DNA from: Streptomyces sp. SID13726
GTDB lineage: Bacteria; Actinomycetota; Actinomycetes; Streptomycetales; Streptomycetaceae
Length of the DNA: 64,000 nucleotides
NCBI RefSeq assembly: GCF_010548375.1
Contig: NZ_JAAGLY010000032.1
Location: forward strand, 21,480 to 85,479
Reading direction: 5' to 3'
Positions 1-8,503 of the stretch are shown here, piece after piece. Below the pieces are notes generated by a model that worked only from the letters and a program-made list of their open reading frames with translations, made no database searches and was not told where the DNA came from. A program made the position numbers and the translations under genes. The number at the start of each line of letters is the position of its first letter. The stretch's first letter is position 1.

Positions 1-1
1 C

Positions 2-559
2 GCCGGCGGCGACAGCCCGGACGGCAGCGACGTGTCGTACGTCGACGCCCTCCAGACCGACGCGCCCATCAACCCCGGCAACTCCGGCGGCCCCCTCCTC
101 GACTCCCGGGCCCGGGTCATCGGCATCAACTCCGCCATCCGCTCGGCGGACGACGCCACCGGTGACGAGAGCGGCCAGGCCGGTTCCATAGGGCTCGGGT
201 TCGCGATCCCGGTGAACCAGGCCAAGCGGGTCGCGGAGGAGCTGATCAACACCGGGAAGGCGACCCACCCCGTCATCGGCGTCACCCTCGACATGGACTA
301 CACGGGTGACGGCGCGCGGGTCGGCGCCAAGGGCAACGACGGGGGACCCGCGGTCACCGAGGGCGGTCCGGGGGACCGGGCCGGGATCGAGGCCGGAGAC
401 GTCATCACCGAGGTCGACGGCCGCCGTGTCCACTCCGGCGACGAACTGATCGTCAAGACCCGCGCCCACCGCCCCGGCGACCGCCTGGAGCTCACGGTCG
501 AGCGCAACGGCGAGGAGCGGACCGTAGTGCTGGTGCTCGGTTCCTCGGACGGTGGTTGA
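2..559 (+). CDS. HtrA/DegP-like serine protease with PDZ domain (3' part)
   Basis: The frame is open from the left edge, so only the C-terminal 185 or so residues are present. It contains the catalytic serine motif GNSGGP (Ser codon 83-85) typical of trypsin-like HtrA proteases, followed by a GLGFAIP segment and a PDZ domain from about base 270 to 545 (GDRAGIEAGDVITEVDGRRV). HtrA proteases degrade or refold misfolded proteins at the cell surface; the PDZ domain binds exposed C-termini. The His and Asp of the triad and any membrane anchor lie outside the window. It is followed by tatB after a 250-base gap, so both may serve the envelope, but the gap suggests separate transcription. Confidence 0.93.
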   Translation, partial: AGGDSPDGSDVSYVDALQTDAPINPGNSGGPLLDSRARVIGINSAIRSADDATGDESGQAGSIGLGFAIPVNQAKRVAEELINTGKATHPVIGVTLDMDYTGDGARVGAKGNDGGPAVTEGGPGDRAGIEAGDVITEVDGRRVHSGDELIVKTRAHRPGDRLELTVERNGEERTVVLVLGSSDGG

Positions 560-810
560 GGGCGACGGCGGCTATGAGAATGGATAGAGAACTGCCAGAG
601 GCCCGATTAACAGAAACCTCACAGTGACCGCCCCAAACCCCGCTCCACAAGGCAAACAACCCGGAAAACCGCCCACCCGCCCGCACTCGGAGCCCTCGGG
701 ACAGTACCGGTCGTACGGGAACCCCAGGTACCGTGGACCCGGCCCGGACCACGGAAGACCCGCGCAGACCACCGAGGGCCGAGGACCGAGGACATCGCAA
801 GGAGCTTCAG

Positions 811-1254
811 GTGTTCAATGACATAGGACCGCTCGAGCTGATCACGCTCGTTGTCCTCGCCGTGCTCGTCTTCGGTCCGGACAAGCTCCCCAAGGTCATC
901 CAGGACGTCATGCGGACCGTGCGCAAGATCCGCGAGTTCTCGGAGAGCGCCAAGCAGGACATCCGCTCGGAGCTGGGCCCGGAGTTCAAGGACTTCGAGT
1001 TCGAGGACCTCAACCCCAAGACGTTCATCCGCAAGCAGCTGGACAACGACGAGCTGGGGCTCAAGGAGATCCGCAACGGCTTCGACCTGAAGAAGGAGAT
1101 GGCCGAGGTCACCGACGCGGTCCACAGCACGGACACCTCGTCGCCGTCCTCCTCCTCGTCGTCCTCTTCGTCCGGCGGCCGGATCGACATGACCAAGAAG
1201 CCCGAGGAGCCCGGCAAGGACGACCGCCCGCCCTTCGACGCGGACGCCACCTGA
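811..1254 (+). CDS. tatB: Sec-independent protein translocase subunit TatB
   Basis: TatB, 147 residues, is part of the twin-arginine translocase receptor complex that exports folded proteins. The N-terminus has the family signature: a short periplasmic lead, a membrane helix (about residues 6-22, ending FGPDKLP) and an amphipathic helix (KVIQDVMRTVRKIREFSE). The C-terminal half is charged, with a run of nine serines before an acidic/basic tail. I chose the GTG at 811 because AAGGAG sits at 799-804; a longer open frame from 733 would put 26 unrelated residues before the membrane helix. TatA and TatC are not nearby, as is usual in Streptomyces. Confidence 0.95.
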   Translation: MFNDIGPLELITLVVLAVLVFGPDKLPKVIQDVMRTVRKIREFSESAKQDIRSELGPEFKDFEFEDLNPKTFIRKQLDNDELGLKEIRNGFDLKKEMAEVTDAVHSTDTSSPSSSSSSSSSGGRIDMTKKPEEPGKDDRPPFDADAT

Positions 1255-1270
1255 GCCGTACGTCCCACCA

Positions 1271-1304
1271 GAAGGCGCCCGCCGAGCAGTTCGCGGGCGC
1301 CTTC
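1271..1304 (+). terminator. Intrinsic terminator after tatB
   Basis: A perfect 12-base-pair inverted repeat (arms 1271-1282 and 1293-1304, 10-base loop) begins 17 bases after the tatB stop. There is no strong U-tract, which is common for Streptomyces terminators. Confidence 0.8.
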
Positions 1305-1516
1305 GTCGTCGTACGTGACGCGTTTCATACTCCGCCCCCACCCCGTACGGCCTGAACCCGCCCTCCGGGCGCCCCGCGCGCCGGGCGGTTTACCAGCAGC
1401 TCGGAGCGGTGTGGCTATGCTGCCGAGTTGTTGTGCGGGCCGTACGCGAACCAGCGACGCCGCCCGAAGGGGGGCGGGCCGTTCCGGTCCGACGAGAGCT
1501 AGGAGGCGTCCGGCAC

Positions 1517-2185
1517 ATGGAGACGACGAGTGGGGCAGTCGCGCAGGCGCCGGCCGCGGAGGGCGGACAGCAGGTCCCCTCCGCCCGGCGCACGGTGGAC
1601 GGCTACCTTCAGGCGCCCTTCCCCTGGTACGGCCTCGACGAGGCCTTCACGGGGCCGCGCTGGCTGATGCAGGTCGGCATGTCGGCCGACGGTGCCGTGG
1701 AGCACGGCTCGATCGGTCACGGTGACGAGCCCTCCGTGAAGAACGAGGTCGGCGCGTCGGGCGGTGAGCCGAAGGAGAAGTTCGCGGTCGTCGTGACCGT
1801 CGCGGCGAACCCGTCCCGCAGGAGCGCCGACGGCACGGGCCTGTTGGAGGCCACGTCGGTTTCCTCGGCCGCCTGGCTCGCGGGCGTGGGGCTGCTGTCC
1901 TTCACCTGGCCCGGTCAGATGGACCACTCCCTGCGCGACGACTGGCTCGACCAGCAGACCGAGACGGCCTGGGTCCTGGCCGACGACCTGGACGGCTCCG
2001 ACTGGTCGACCCTCTCCCTTCCGGTCGACGGGGTGCCCACCCCCTTCCACTACCGGGAGTCCGAGTTCGGCTGGGTGCTCGCCGGGTCCACGCAGGAGGG
2101 CGTGCACGTGGGCGCGTACGGGAGAGGAATGAGCGCGTACGGCCTCGGCTTCGCCGTCGTCAAGGACATCTCGGCGTACGCCTAG
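1517..2185 (+). CDS. Conserved hypothetical protein (222 aa)
   Basis: I do not recognise a named domain. The predicted 222-residue product is soluble, with an Ala/Gly-rich N-terminus and a globular part rich in Trp and aromatic residues (for example APFPWYGLDEAF, WLDQQTETAWVLADDLDG). It has no signal peptide or clear membrane segment. The ATG at 1517 is chosen because an AGGAGG lies at 1501-1506; a GTG frame further upstream (from 1409) lacks such a site and adds Arg-rich sequence unlike a protein start. It is a single gene between two terminators. Codon use is normal for the region, so it is very likely real. The sequence looks like an actinobacterial lineage-specific protein; function unknown. 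Confidence 0.8.
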   Translation: METTSGAVAQAPAAEGGQQVPSARRTVDGYLQAPFPWYGLDEAFTGPRWLMQVGMSADGAVEHGSIGHGDEPSVKNEVGASGGEPKEKFAVVVTVAANPSRRSADGTGLLEATSVSSAAWLAGVGLLSFTWPGQMDHSLRDDWLDQQTETAWVLADDLDGSDWSTLSLPVDGVPTPFHYRESEFGWVLAGSTQEGVHVGAYGRGMSAYGLGFAVVKDISAYA

Positions 2186-2192
2186 CGGCCGA

Positions 2193-2220
2193 GGGGGCAC
2201 CTCGGACGGTGTGTGCCCCC
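2193..2220. terminator. Bidirectional terminator between convergent genes
   Basis: An 8-base-pair stem (GGGGGCAC at 2193-2200 with GTGCCCCC at 2213-2220) lies in the 48-base gap between the convergent hypothetical gene and the glycosyltransferase gene and could end both transcripts. Confidence 0.65.
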
Positions 2221-2233
2221 CTCCGGCACCGGG

Positions 2234-4177
2234 CTATCGGCTCAGCCGTCGTCGTACCCGCTGCACCCGCCGCACCTGGCGGTTGTCGGCGACCGCGTCG
2301 AGAAGCCTGCGTCCGGTGCCGGTCTCGTGGGCCGGGCCCTCCACGCGGAGCAGCGCTCCGTCGCGGACGACCGCGTACGCCACGGGGGCGGCCGTCCGCG
2401 GGAGGGTGACCGGGTGTCGGCCGGACGGCAGCTTCAGACGGGCCGGGAGGCGCAGTTCGGCTGTCGCCCCGTCGGCAGCGGGGACCACCTCCGCCTTCAC
2501 CGACAGACTGGACACCGTGACCTTGACGGGAACCGGGGTGTCGGCCGGGCCCGCCGCCACGTACGGAAGCGGGAGCGACCGCCTGCCGCGCGCGGTGTTC
2601 ACGGCGGCGGCCTCGGCCGTGTCCGGGCCGAGGTGACGCAGACGCTGGTCCAGGTCGACGGTGAGCTGCCCCTTTCCGACGGTCCAGTAGGGGAGGGCGA
2701 GCCGCCCGCCGGTCAGCGCCGGGCCCGCGGCCGGGCTGCCCAGTGCGCCGTCGCCGGTCACGCGGATCAGACGGTCGATGCCCAGAACCTGGACGAAGGC
2801 CCACACCTCGTGCGGTCCGCGGGGCAGTGGCTGCCCGCCAGCCAGCCGCTGCGGGTCGACGCGCAGCTGCCCGGACGCGACGAGCCGTGACCGGCCTTGC
2901 CCGAACGGCTCCGGCCGGATCTCCAGGTCACCCTCCGGATACCACCAGTCCTCCCGGTCCCGGTCCTTGACGATCAGTTCGGCGTAGGCCAGCCGGAAGG
3001 GATCGCGGACCTCCCACCCGCCCTCGGTGCCGGGCACACCGGCCAGCAACTCCGGGTCGAGCCACTGCTTCCCGTCCCGCTCGACGAGGACCAACGGCTC
3101 GCCGTCCCCGTGCAGCAGGCTCAACTCGATGTCGGCGACCAGACAGCCGTCCTCCCAGCGGAGCCGGCCCACCTCGCTGTGTGCCCGTACCTCGCGGACG
3201 CGCTCCGCGAGAGCCACGGCTCCGTCGAAGTCTCCGCTTTCGAGGAACTCGGCGCGCAGTCGTGACACCGCGGGCAGCCCTTCCCGGACGGCAGCGGGGA
3301 ATTCCTCCCGTGCCACCTCACCGGCCGCCGCGAAACGCTGCCGTTGTTCGGCCGGGTCGGCGCGCAGGATTTCGGGTTCCCGGGCCCGGGAGAGGACCTC
3401 GACGTGGTAATTGCGGTGCAGCAGCCGATTCTGGAGGGCGTCCAGGTCGTTCGAGGCTTCCGTGCCGTCCTTGATCTGACGGACGACGGTGCGGACATTG
3501 CGCCAGAACCCGAACCGGGGGTCGAACCGGTGCTGGGTGTTGTTGCCGCCGTCGTCTCTTTTCAGCCAGTAGTAGCAGGGGTAGTCGGCGAGCACCGAGA
3601 TCCGTTCGGCCTTGAGGTAGGCGGCGCCGACGAAGAGCATGTCCTCAAGGAACCAGGGGCCTTCCGGAAACCGCAGACCGTGCTCCTCGATGAACGCCCT
3701 GCGGAACATCTTGTGCGGCGTCATGCTCTGCATGAGTTCGACGTTCTCGATCGTGCAGGCGTCCACCGTGTGCCGGAACACCCGCCGGGGTCGCACCATG
3801 GTGCTGGACATCTTGCCGAGCACCACGTCGGCGTCGTTCCGCTTCGCGTGCTCGTACAGCCGCTCCAGAGCCTCCGGCCCGAGCATGTCGTCGTGGTCGA
3901 CGAACTGGATGTACTCACCCCTGGCGTGCCGCATGGCGAGATTGCGCGGTGCGCCCGGCCAGCCCGAGTTGGGCCGGGTGTGCACCTGGACGTTGGAATG
4001 CGCGGCGGCGATCTTCTCCAGCCGGCCCAGTGTGTCGTCCGTGGAACCGTCATCGACGTAAATCACTTCGTACTCGTCGCTGGGCAGGCTCTGCTTCAGC
4101 AGCGAGGGCGCGCATTCGTCTATGTATTTTCCGGTGTTGTATACGGGGACGACCACACTGACTTTTAGTCTCGGCAT
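2234..4177 (-). CDS. GT2 family glycosyltransferase with C-terminal beta-rich extension
   Basis: The 647-residue protein starts directly with a GT-A fold (VSVVVPVYNTGKYIDEC, VDDGSTDDT near residue 42, and the metal/nucleotide-sugar motif FVDHDD near residue 93), so it transfers a sugar from an activated donor, probably to a cell-wall polymer. After about residue 330 comes a beta-rich region resembling the accessory domains of wall teichoic acid glycosyltransferases (TarP/TarS type); that link is an inference. No signal peptide or membrane helix is seen, so it acts in the cytoplasm. The first 25 codons include AGA, CTA, AAA and ATA, rare in this genome, and the upstream region is AT-rich, which may mean transfer or simply an unstructured initiation region. 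It stands alone. Confidence 0.88.
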   Translation of the reverse strand: MPRLKVSVVVPVYNTGKYIDECAPSLLKQSLPSDEYEVIYVDDGSTDDTLGRLEKIAAAHSNVQVHTRPNSGWPGAPRNLAMRHARGEYIQFVDHDDMLGPEALERLYEHAKRNDADVVLGKMSSTMVRPRRVFRHTVDACTIENVELMQSMTPHKMFRRAFIEEHGLRFPEGPWFLEDMLFVGAAYLKAERISVLADYPCYYWLKRDDGGNNTQHRFDPRFGFWRNVRTVVRQIKDGTEASNDLDALQNRLLHRNYHVEVLSRAREPEILRADPAEQRQRFAAAGEVAREEFPAAVREGLPAVSRLRAEFLESGDFDGAVALAERVREVRAHSEVGRLRWEDGCLVADIELSLLHGDGEPLVLVERDGKQWLDPELLAGVPGTEGGWEVRDPFRLAYAELIVKDRDREDWWYPEGDLEIRPEPFGQGRSRLVASGQLRVDPQRLAGGQPLPRGPHEVWAFVQVLGIDRLIRVTGDGALGSPAAGPALTGGRLALPYWTVGKGQLTVDLDQRLRHLGPDTAEAAAVNTARGRRSLPLPYVAAGPADTPVPVKVTVSSLSVKAEVVPAADGATAELRLPARLKLPSGRHPVTLPRTAAPVAYAVVRDGALLRVEGPAHETGTGRRLLDAVADNRQVRRVQRVRRRLSR

Positions 4178-4336
4178 TTCACGGACTTTATCCGGCAGGA
4201 ATTTCGATATTCAAGCCGACATTCAAGCCGACATTCAAGCAGGCGTGAAATTCGCCTGTTCGAAGGTCCGTGCCGCCTGAACGTACCATGGCCTTCCTGT
4301 GTGCGCCATGTGAAGCACTGGTTCCGCATAATGCGC
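4178..4336. promoter_or_regulatory. AT-rich upstream region of the GT2 gene with 12-bp repeats
   Basis: This gap holds the promoter of the minus-strand glycosyltransferase. It is clearly richer in A/T than its surroundings. A 12-base unit, ATTCAAGCCGAC, is present twice in tandem at 4209-4220 and 4221-4232, with the first eight bases again at 4233-4240. Such repeats could be a regulator site. No confident -10/-35 pair was identified. Confidence 0.5.
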
Positions 4337-4373
4337 AGGAGCCCCGCCGGAATATCCATCCGGCGGGGCTCCT
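4337..4373 (-). terminator. Intrinsic terminator after mrp
   Basis: A perfect 14-base-pair inverted repeat (4337-4350 and 4360-4373, 9-base loop) lies about 50 bases beyond the stop codon of the minus-strand mrp gene. Confidence 0.82.
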
Positions 4374-4423
4374 GAAGCCTCTGGTGTGCGAAACGGAGGG
4401 CCGCAGCGAACGGCCCGGCGCGT

Positions 4424-5557
4424 TTAGAACTTGTTCTTCGGAGTGATCCCCAGCGACAGTCCCGAAAGCCCCCGCTGCCTGCCCCCGAGCTTCCCCGCGA
4501 TCCCCCGCAGCGCGGCCCCCGCCGGGCTGTCCGGGTCGCTCAGGACCACCGGCTTGCCCTCGTCCCCGCCCTCGCGCAGGCGGACGTCGATCGGGATCGA
4601 GCCGAGGACCGGGACGGTCGCGCCGGTCGTGCGGGTGAGGCCGTCGGCGACGGTCTGGCCGCCGCCGGTGCCGAAGACGTCGACCATCTCGCCGCAGTGG
4701 GGGCAGGGGAGGCCGGACATGTTCTCGACCACGCCGACGATCTTCTGGTGGGTCTGGACGGCGATCGAACCCGCGCGCTCGGCGACCTCCGCGGCGGCCT
4801 GCTGAGGGGTCGTCACGACCAGGATCTCCGCGTTCGGGACCAGCTGGGCCACCGAGATCGCGATGTCGCCCGTGCCCGGCGGGAGGTCCAGCAGGAGCAC
4901 GTCCAGGTCGCCCCAGTACACGTCCACCAGGAACTGCTGGAGCGCGCGGTGGAGCATGGGGCCGCGCCACACCACCGGGGTGTTGCCCGGGGTGAACATG
5001 CCGATCGAGATCACCTTCACACCGTTCGCCGACGGCGGCATGATCATGTTCTCGACCTGAGTGGGAAGGCCGTCCGCGCCGAGCATGCGCGGCACCGAGT
5101 GGCCGTAGATGTCGGCGTCGACGACCCCGACCTTCAGGCCGTCGGCCGCCATCGCCGCCGCCAGGTTGACCGTCACCGAGGACTTGCCGACGCCTCCCTT
5201 GCCGGAGGCGACCGCGTACACGCGGGTCAGGGAGCCCGGCTTCGCGAAGGGCACCTCGCGCTCGGTCTGGCCGCCCCGCAGGGCCGTCGCCAGCTCCTTG
5301 CGCTGCTCGTCGCTCATCACGTCGAGCGTGACGTCGACGCGGGTGACGCCCTCGACCGCCGAGACCGCGTCGGTCACGCGCTGCGTGATCGTCTCGCGCA
5401 TCGGGCAGCCGGAGACCGTCAGGTACACGGTGACCGCGACCGCCCCGTCCGCGCCGATGTCGACCGACTTGACCATCCCGAGTTCGGTGATGGGCCGGTT
5501 GATCTCGGGGTCGTTCACCGTCGCCAGTGCCTCGCGCACCGCGTCTTCGCTAGCCAT
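4424..5557 (-). CDS. mrp: Mrp/NBP35-family ATP-binding iron-sulfur carrier
   Basis: The 377-residue protein has an N-terminal MIP18/DUF59 domain (about residues 1-90, EINRPITELGMVKSVDI) and a ParA/MinD-type P-loop ATPase domain with the deviant Walker A motif GKGGVGKSSV near residue 119. The CPHCG motif near residue 285 is the conserved CxxC pair that binds a bridging Fe-S cluster between two subunits. The family delivers Fe-S clusters to apo-proteins in the cytosol. The start (MASEDAVREALATVNDPEI) fits the family. It ends at its own terminator and follows the DUF1003 gene on the same strand after a 43-base gap, so it may be co-transcribed with it. Confidence 0.93.
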   Translation of the reverse strand: MASEDAVREALATVNDPEINRPITELGMVKSVDIGADGAVAVTVYLTVSGCPMRETITQRVTDAVSAVEGVTRVDVTLDVMSDEQRKELATALRGGQTEREVPFAKPGSLTRVYAVASGKGGVGKSSVTVNLAAAMAADGLKVGVVDADIYGHSVPRMLGADGLPTQVENMIMPPSANGVKVISIGMFTPGNTPVVWRGPMLHRALQQFLVDVYWGDLDVLLLDLPPGTGDIAISVAQLVPNAEILVVTTPQQAAAEVAERAGSIAVQTHQKIVGVVENMSGLPCPHCGEMVDVFGTGGGQTVADGLTRTTGATVPVLGSIPIDVRLREGGDEGKPVVLSDPDSPAGAALRGIAGKLGGRQRGLSGLSLGITPKNKF

Positions 5558-5600
5558 ACAGACGATGGTACGGCCCCGGCCACACCCTCCAGTAAGGCCT

Positions 5601-6245
5601 TCAGCGGTCTTCTACGTCACGTCCCGAAGACCGATCCGACCGTTCTGCCGGGAATACGACATGCCCGTCGTGCTGCCGTGACTCCAGCTCCTTCACCAGG
5701 TCCTGGAGCTCCGAACGGATCCAGTCCCGGGTCGCCACCTCCCCGAGCCCGATCCGCAGCGAGGCGATCTCACGGGTCAGGTACTCGGTGTCCGCGATGG
5801 ACCGCTCGTTCTGCTTGCGGTCCTGCTCCAGGTTGACCCGGTCCCGGTCGTCCTGCCGGTTCTGCGCGAGCAGGATCAGCGGGGCGGCGTAGGAGGCCTG
5901 GAGGGACAGCATCAGGGTGAGGAAGATGAACGGGTAGTGGTCGAAGCGCAGATCGCCGGGCGCGAAGATGTTCCACAGCACCCACACGATGATGACGACC
6001 GTCATCCAGACGATGAACCGTCCGGTGCCGAGGAAGCGGGCGATCCGCTCCGAGAGGCGTCCGAAGGCCTCCGGGTCCCACTCGGGAAGCAGCCTGCGCC
6101 GCGGCGGGCGCGGCTGGTCGAGCCGGGTGCGGGAGCGGGTCGTCGCGGTGGCCCCGGCGGGCCCCCCGCGCTCACGGGCCGACCCGCCACGCTCACGGGC
6201 CTGCCCCCCACGCTCACGGATCGGGGTCTCACGCTCAGGCGTCAT
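5601..6245 (-). CDS. DUF1003 membrane protein
   Basis: A 214-residue protein of the DUF1003 family. It has a basic N-terminal tail with an imperfect ERGG repeat (about residues 10-30), a core with two predicted membrane helices (FIVWMTVVIIVWVLWNIF and FIFLTLMLSLQASYAAPLIL) joined by the typical DxYPF segment, and a C-terminal coiled-coil-like stretch containing the QNRQDDRDR motif. The function of the family is not known. Its ATG at 6243-6245 lies inside the end of the MgtE_N/CBS gene (11-base overlap), implying translational coupling; the two families often occur together, suggesting a shared role in membrane or magnesium biology (inference). Confidence 0.88.
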   Translation of the reverse strand: MTPERETPIRERGGQARERGGSARERGGPAGATATTRSRTRLDQPRPPRRRLLPEWDPEAFGRLSERIARFLGTGRFIVWMTVVIIVWVLWNIFAPGDLRFDHYPFIFLTLMLSLQASYAAPLILLAQNRQDDRDRVNLEQDRKQNERSIADTEYLTREIASLRIGLGEVATRDWIRSELQDLVKELESRQHDGHVVFPAERSDRSSGRDVEDR

Positions 6246-7512
6246 GGTGGGCCACCCCTTCGGCGTCGAACTCCGCCTCGCGCCAGTCCTCGGGCAGCAT
6301 GTGGTCGAGTACGTCGTCCACGGTCACCGCGCCGAGCAGCGAGCCCGAGTCGTCGACCACGGGCGCCGCGACCATGTCGTACGTCGCGAAGAACCCGGCG
6401 ACCACCGGCAGCGGCGCCTCCGGGTCGAGGGCCTGGAGGTCGTCGTCGACGAGCGAGCTGACCAGGGTGTACGGAGGATCGCGCAGCAGCCGCTGGAAGT
6501 GGACCGTGCCGAGGTACTTGCCGGTCGGGGTCTCGTCGGGCGGGCGGCACACGTAGACCTGGGCGGCCAGGGCCGGGGAGAGGTCGGCGTTGCGGACGCG
6601 GGCGAGCGCGTCGGCGACGGTCGCGTCCGGCCGTAGGACGATGGGTTCCGTGGTCATCAGACCGCCGGCCGTGTGCTCCTCGTACTGCATCAGGCGCCGC
6701 ATGTCGGCCGCGTCGCCGGGCTGCATGAGGCTCAGCAGGCGCTCCTGCTCCTCGGTGGGCAGCTCGGAGAGCAGGTCGGCCGCGTCGTCCGGGTCCATGG
6801 CCTCCAGGACGTCGGCGGCCCGCTCCTCCTTGAGCTTGCCGAGGATCTCGATCTGGTCGTCCTCGGGGAGCTCTTCCAGTACGTCGGCCAGGCGGTCGTC
6901 GTCGAGGGCGGCCGCGACCTCCGCGCGCCGCTTGGGGGAGAGATGGTGCAGGACGTTGGCGAGGTCCGCTGCGCGCAGCTGCTCGAAGGTGGCCAGGAGG
7001 CTCTCCGCGCCCTGTCCCTGCTCCTCCAGCGTGAAGCCGGTGACCGCGGACCACTCGACGGTCAGCGCCTCGCCCTTGCGGCGGAACGCCCCGCCCTTGC
7101 CGCCCCTGCGGACGAAGACCCGGTCGATCTCCCAGTCCCGGCGGGCCGGCAGCTGCTGCACCGACACGTCGAGGACGGTGACCTGCTCGTCGTCCTCCAC
7201 GAGCGTGACCCGCCGGTCCAGCAGCTCCCCGAAGACCAGGCGCTCGGTGGGCCGTTGCTCGAAGCGCCGGACGTTGAGCACACCGGTGGTGATGACCTGG
7301 CCGGACTCGATGCTCGTCACCCGGGTCATGGGCAGGAAGATGCGGCGCCGGGTGGAGAGTTCGACGACGAGGCCGAGCACCCGGGGCGGGCGGCGTCCGA
7401 CGCGCAGGACGACGACCAGGTCGCGTACGCGGCCCACCTGGTCGCCGTTGGGGTCGAAGACCGCGACACCGGCGAGGTGCGACACGAAGATCCGGGGGGC
7501 TCCCGCTGCCAT
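6235..7512 (-). CDS. MgtE N-terminal/CBS domain protein with PRC-barrel-like N-terminus
   Basis: The 425-residue product has a beta-rich N-terminal part (IFVSHLAGVAVFDPNGDQVGRVRDLVV, resembling PRC-barrel), an MgtE_N superhelical domain with repeated DDRLADVLEELPEDDQ-type motifs (about 190-290), and a CBS pair (about 295-410). In MgtE channels these domains sense cytosolic Mg2+. The transmembrane pore of a real MgtE is absent, so this is not itself a transporter; it may be a soluble sensor or partner of a membrane protein such as the coupled DUF1003 protein or CorA (inference). The start at 7512 follows AAGGAAG; an open frame extends further upstream but without family similarity. Confidence 0.88.
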   Translation of the reverse strand: MAAGAPRIFVSHLAGVAVFDPNGDQVGRVRDLVVVLRVGRRPPRVLGLVVELSTRRRIFLPMTRVTSIESGQVITTGVLNVRRFEQRPTERLVFGELLDRRVTLVEDDEQVTVLDVSVQQLPARRDWEIDRVFVRRGGKGGAFRRKGEALTVEWSAVTGFTLEEQGQGAESLLATFEQLRAADLANVLHHLSPKRRAEVAAALDDDRLADVLEELPEDDQIEILGKLKEERAADVLEAMDPDDAADLLSELPTEEQERLLSLMQPGDAADMRRLMQYEEHTAGGLMTTEPIVLRPDATVADALARVRNADLSPALAAQVYVCRPPDETPTGKYLGTVHFQRLLRDPPYTLVSSLVDDDLQALDPEAPLPVVAGFFATYDMVAAPVVDDSGSLLGAVTVDDVLDHMLPEDWREAEFDAEGVAHHDA

Positions 7513-7738
7513 GGCTGTGCTTCCTTTGCGTACGAGGCCGTGTACGGGGGTGCGTACGACGGGATTCGTTCCTGCTCCGTTGTCCGGATTGCCCGCTCGG
7601 GAGGGCTTCAGGCTAGCCCGTCCCGATCGGATACGCCCTGGTGAGCGCTTCGGACGGTCTGGCTCCGCCCGGGGGCGCGGGCCCCGGTACGCTGCCGTAC
7701 GCCGCTGAAGGACCCTCGTCAGAAAGGCAGCTCCACCT

Positions 7739-8485
7739 GTGACTGCGATTCCCCGGGGCCGGACCCGCAGGGCCGTGCTGGTGGGCGCGATGTGCGCGCT
7801 GGTCGTGACGGGAACCGGGCTGACAGGGTGCAGCGAGGACCCCGACGCGGGCACCAACGGCGTCGGCAAGCTGTCCGCCGAGCAGATCCAGGACAGGACG
7901 CGGAAGGCCGCCACGTCCGCCGCCGCGCTGCGCCTGTCGGGCAACGTCGTCACCAGTGGCCGTACGTACAAGCTCGACATGCGCCTGAACGCCGACGGCG
8001 GCTCAGGCTCGGTCACCGCGGAGGGGACCACCTTCCAGCTGCTGCGGATCGGCGAGGAGCTGTATCTGAAGGCGGGCGCGGGCTTCTGGACCCAGGCCGA
8101 CGGCAAGGGCGGCGACTCGGACGCGGCCGCCGACAAGCTCGACGGCAAGTACGTGAAGGTGCCGTCGGGCGACCCGGCGTACAAGAAGTTCAGTGGGTTC
8201 ACGGACAAGGGTGTTCTCCTCGACGGGCTTCTGACCCTGCACGGCACCCTGGGCACCGACGGACATCACGAACAGGCGGGTACCCGCACCATCCGGATCA
8301 CGGGTGACGAGGGCGACGGCGGCACGCTGGACGTCTCGCTGGAGGGCGAGCCCTATCCGCTGCGCCTGGCGCGGGCCGGCGGCGCGGGCACGCTGACGTT
8401 CTCGGCCTGGGGCAAGAACTTCACCCTGACCGAGCCGAAGAAGGACGAGACGGTGGACTACGGCAAGCAGCTGCCGACGTCCTAG
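7739..8485 (+). CDS. LppX/LprG-like lipoprotein
   Basis: A secreted lipoprotein of 248 residues. After an Arg-rich start it has a hydrophobic helix ending in a lipobox (LTGC, Cys near residue 31). The mature part resembles the LppX/LprAFG or LolA-like half-barrel fold of actinobacteria that carries lipids across the envelope (LRLSGNVVTSGRTYKLDMRL, LRIGEELYLKAG, DKLDGKYVKVP), but no single residue proves lipid binding. The GTG at 7739 has AAAGG about 10 bases upstream. It is transcribed alone, divergent from the MgtE_N/CBS gene and convergent with the next gene. Confidence 0.82.
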   Translation: MTAIPRGRTRRAVLVGAMCALVVTGTGLTGCSEDPDAGTNGVGKLSAEQIQDRTRKAATSAAALRLSGNVVTSGRTYKLDMRLNADGGSGSVTAEGTTFQLLRIGEELYLKAGAGFWTQADGKGGDSDAAADKLDGKYVKVPSGDPAYKKFSGFTDKGVLLDGLLTLHGTLGTDGHHEQAGTRTIRITGDEGDGGTLDVSLEGEPYPLRLARAGGAGTLTFSAWGKNFTLTEPKKDETVDYGKQLPTS

Positions 8486-8503
8486 CCGCGAGCGGCCGCC
8501 GCC

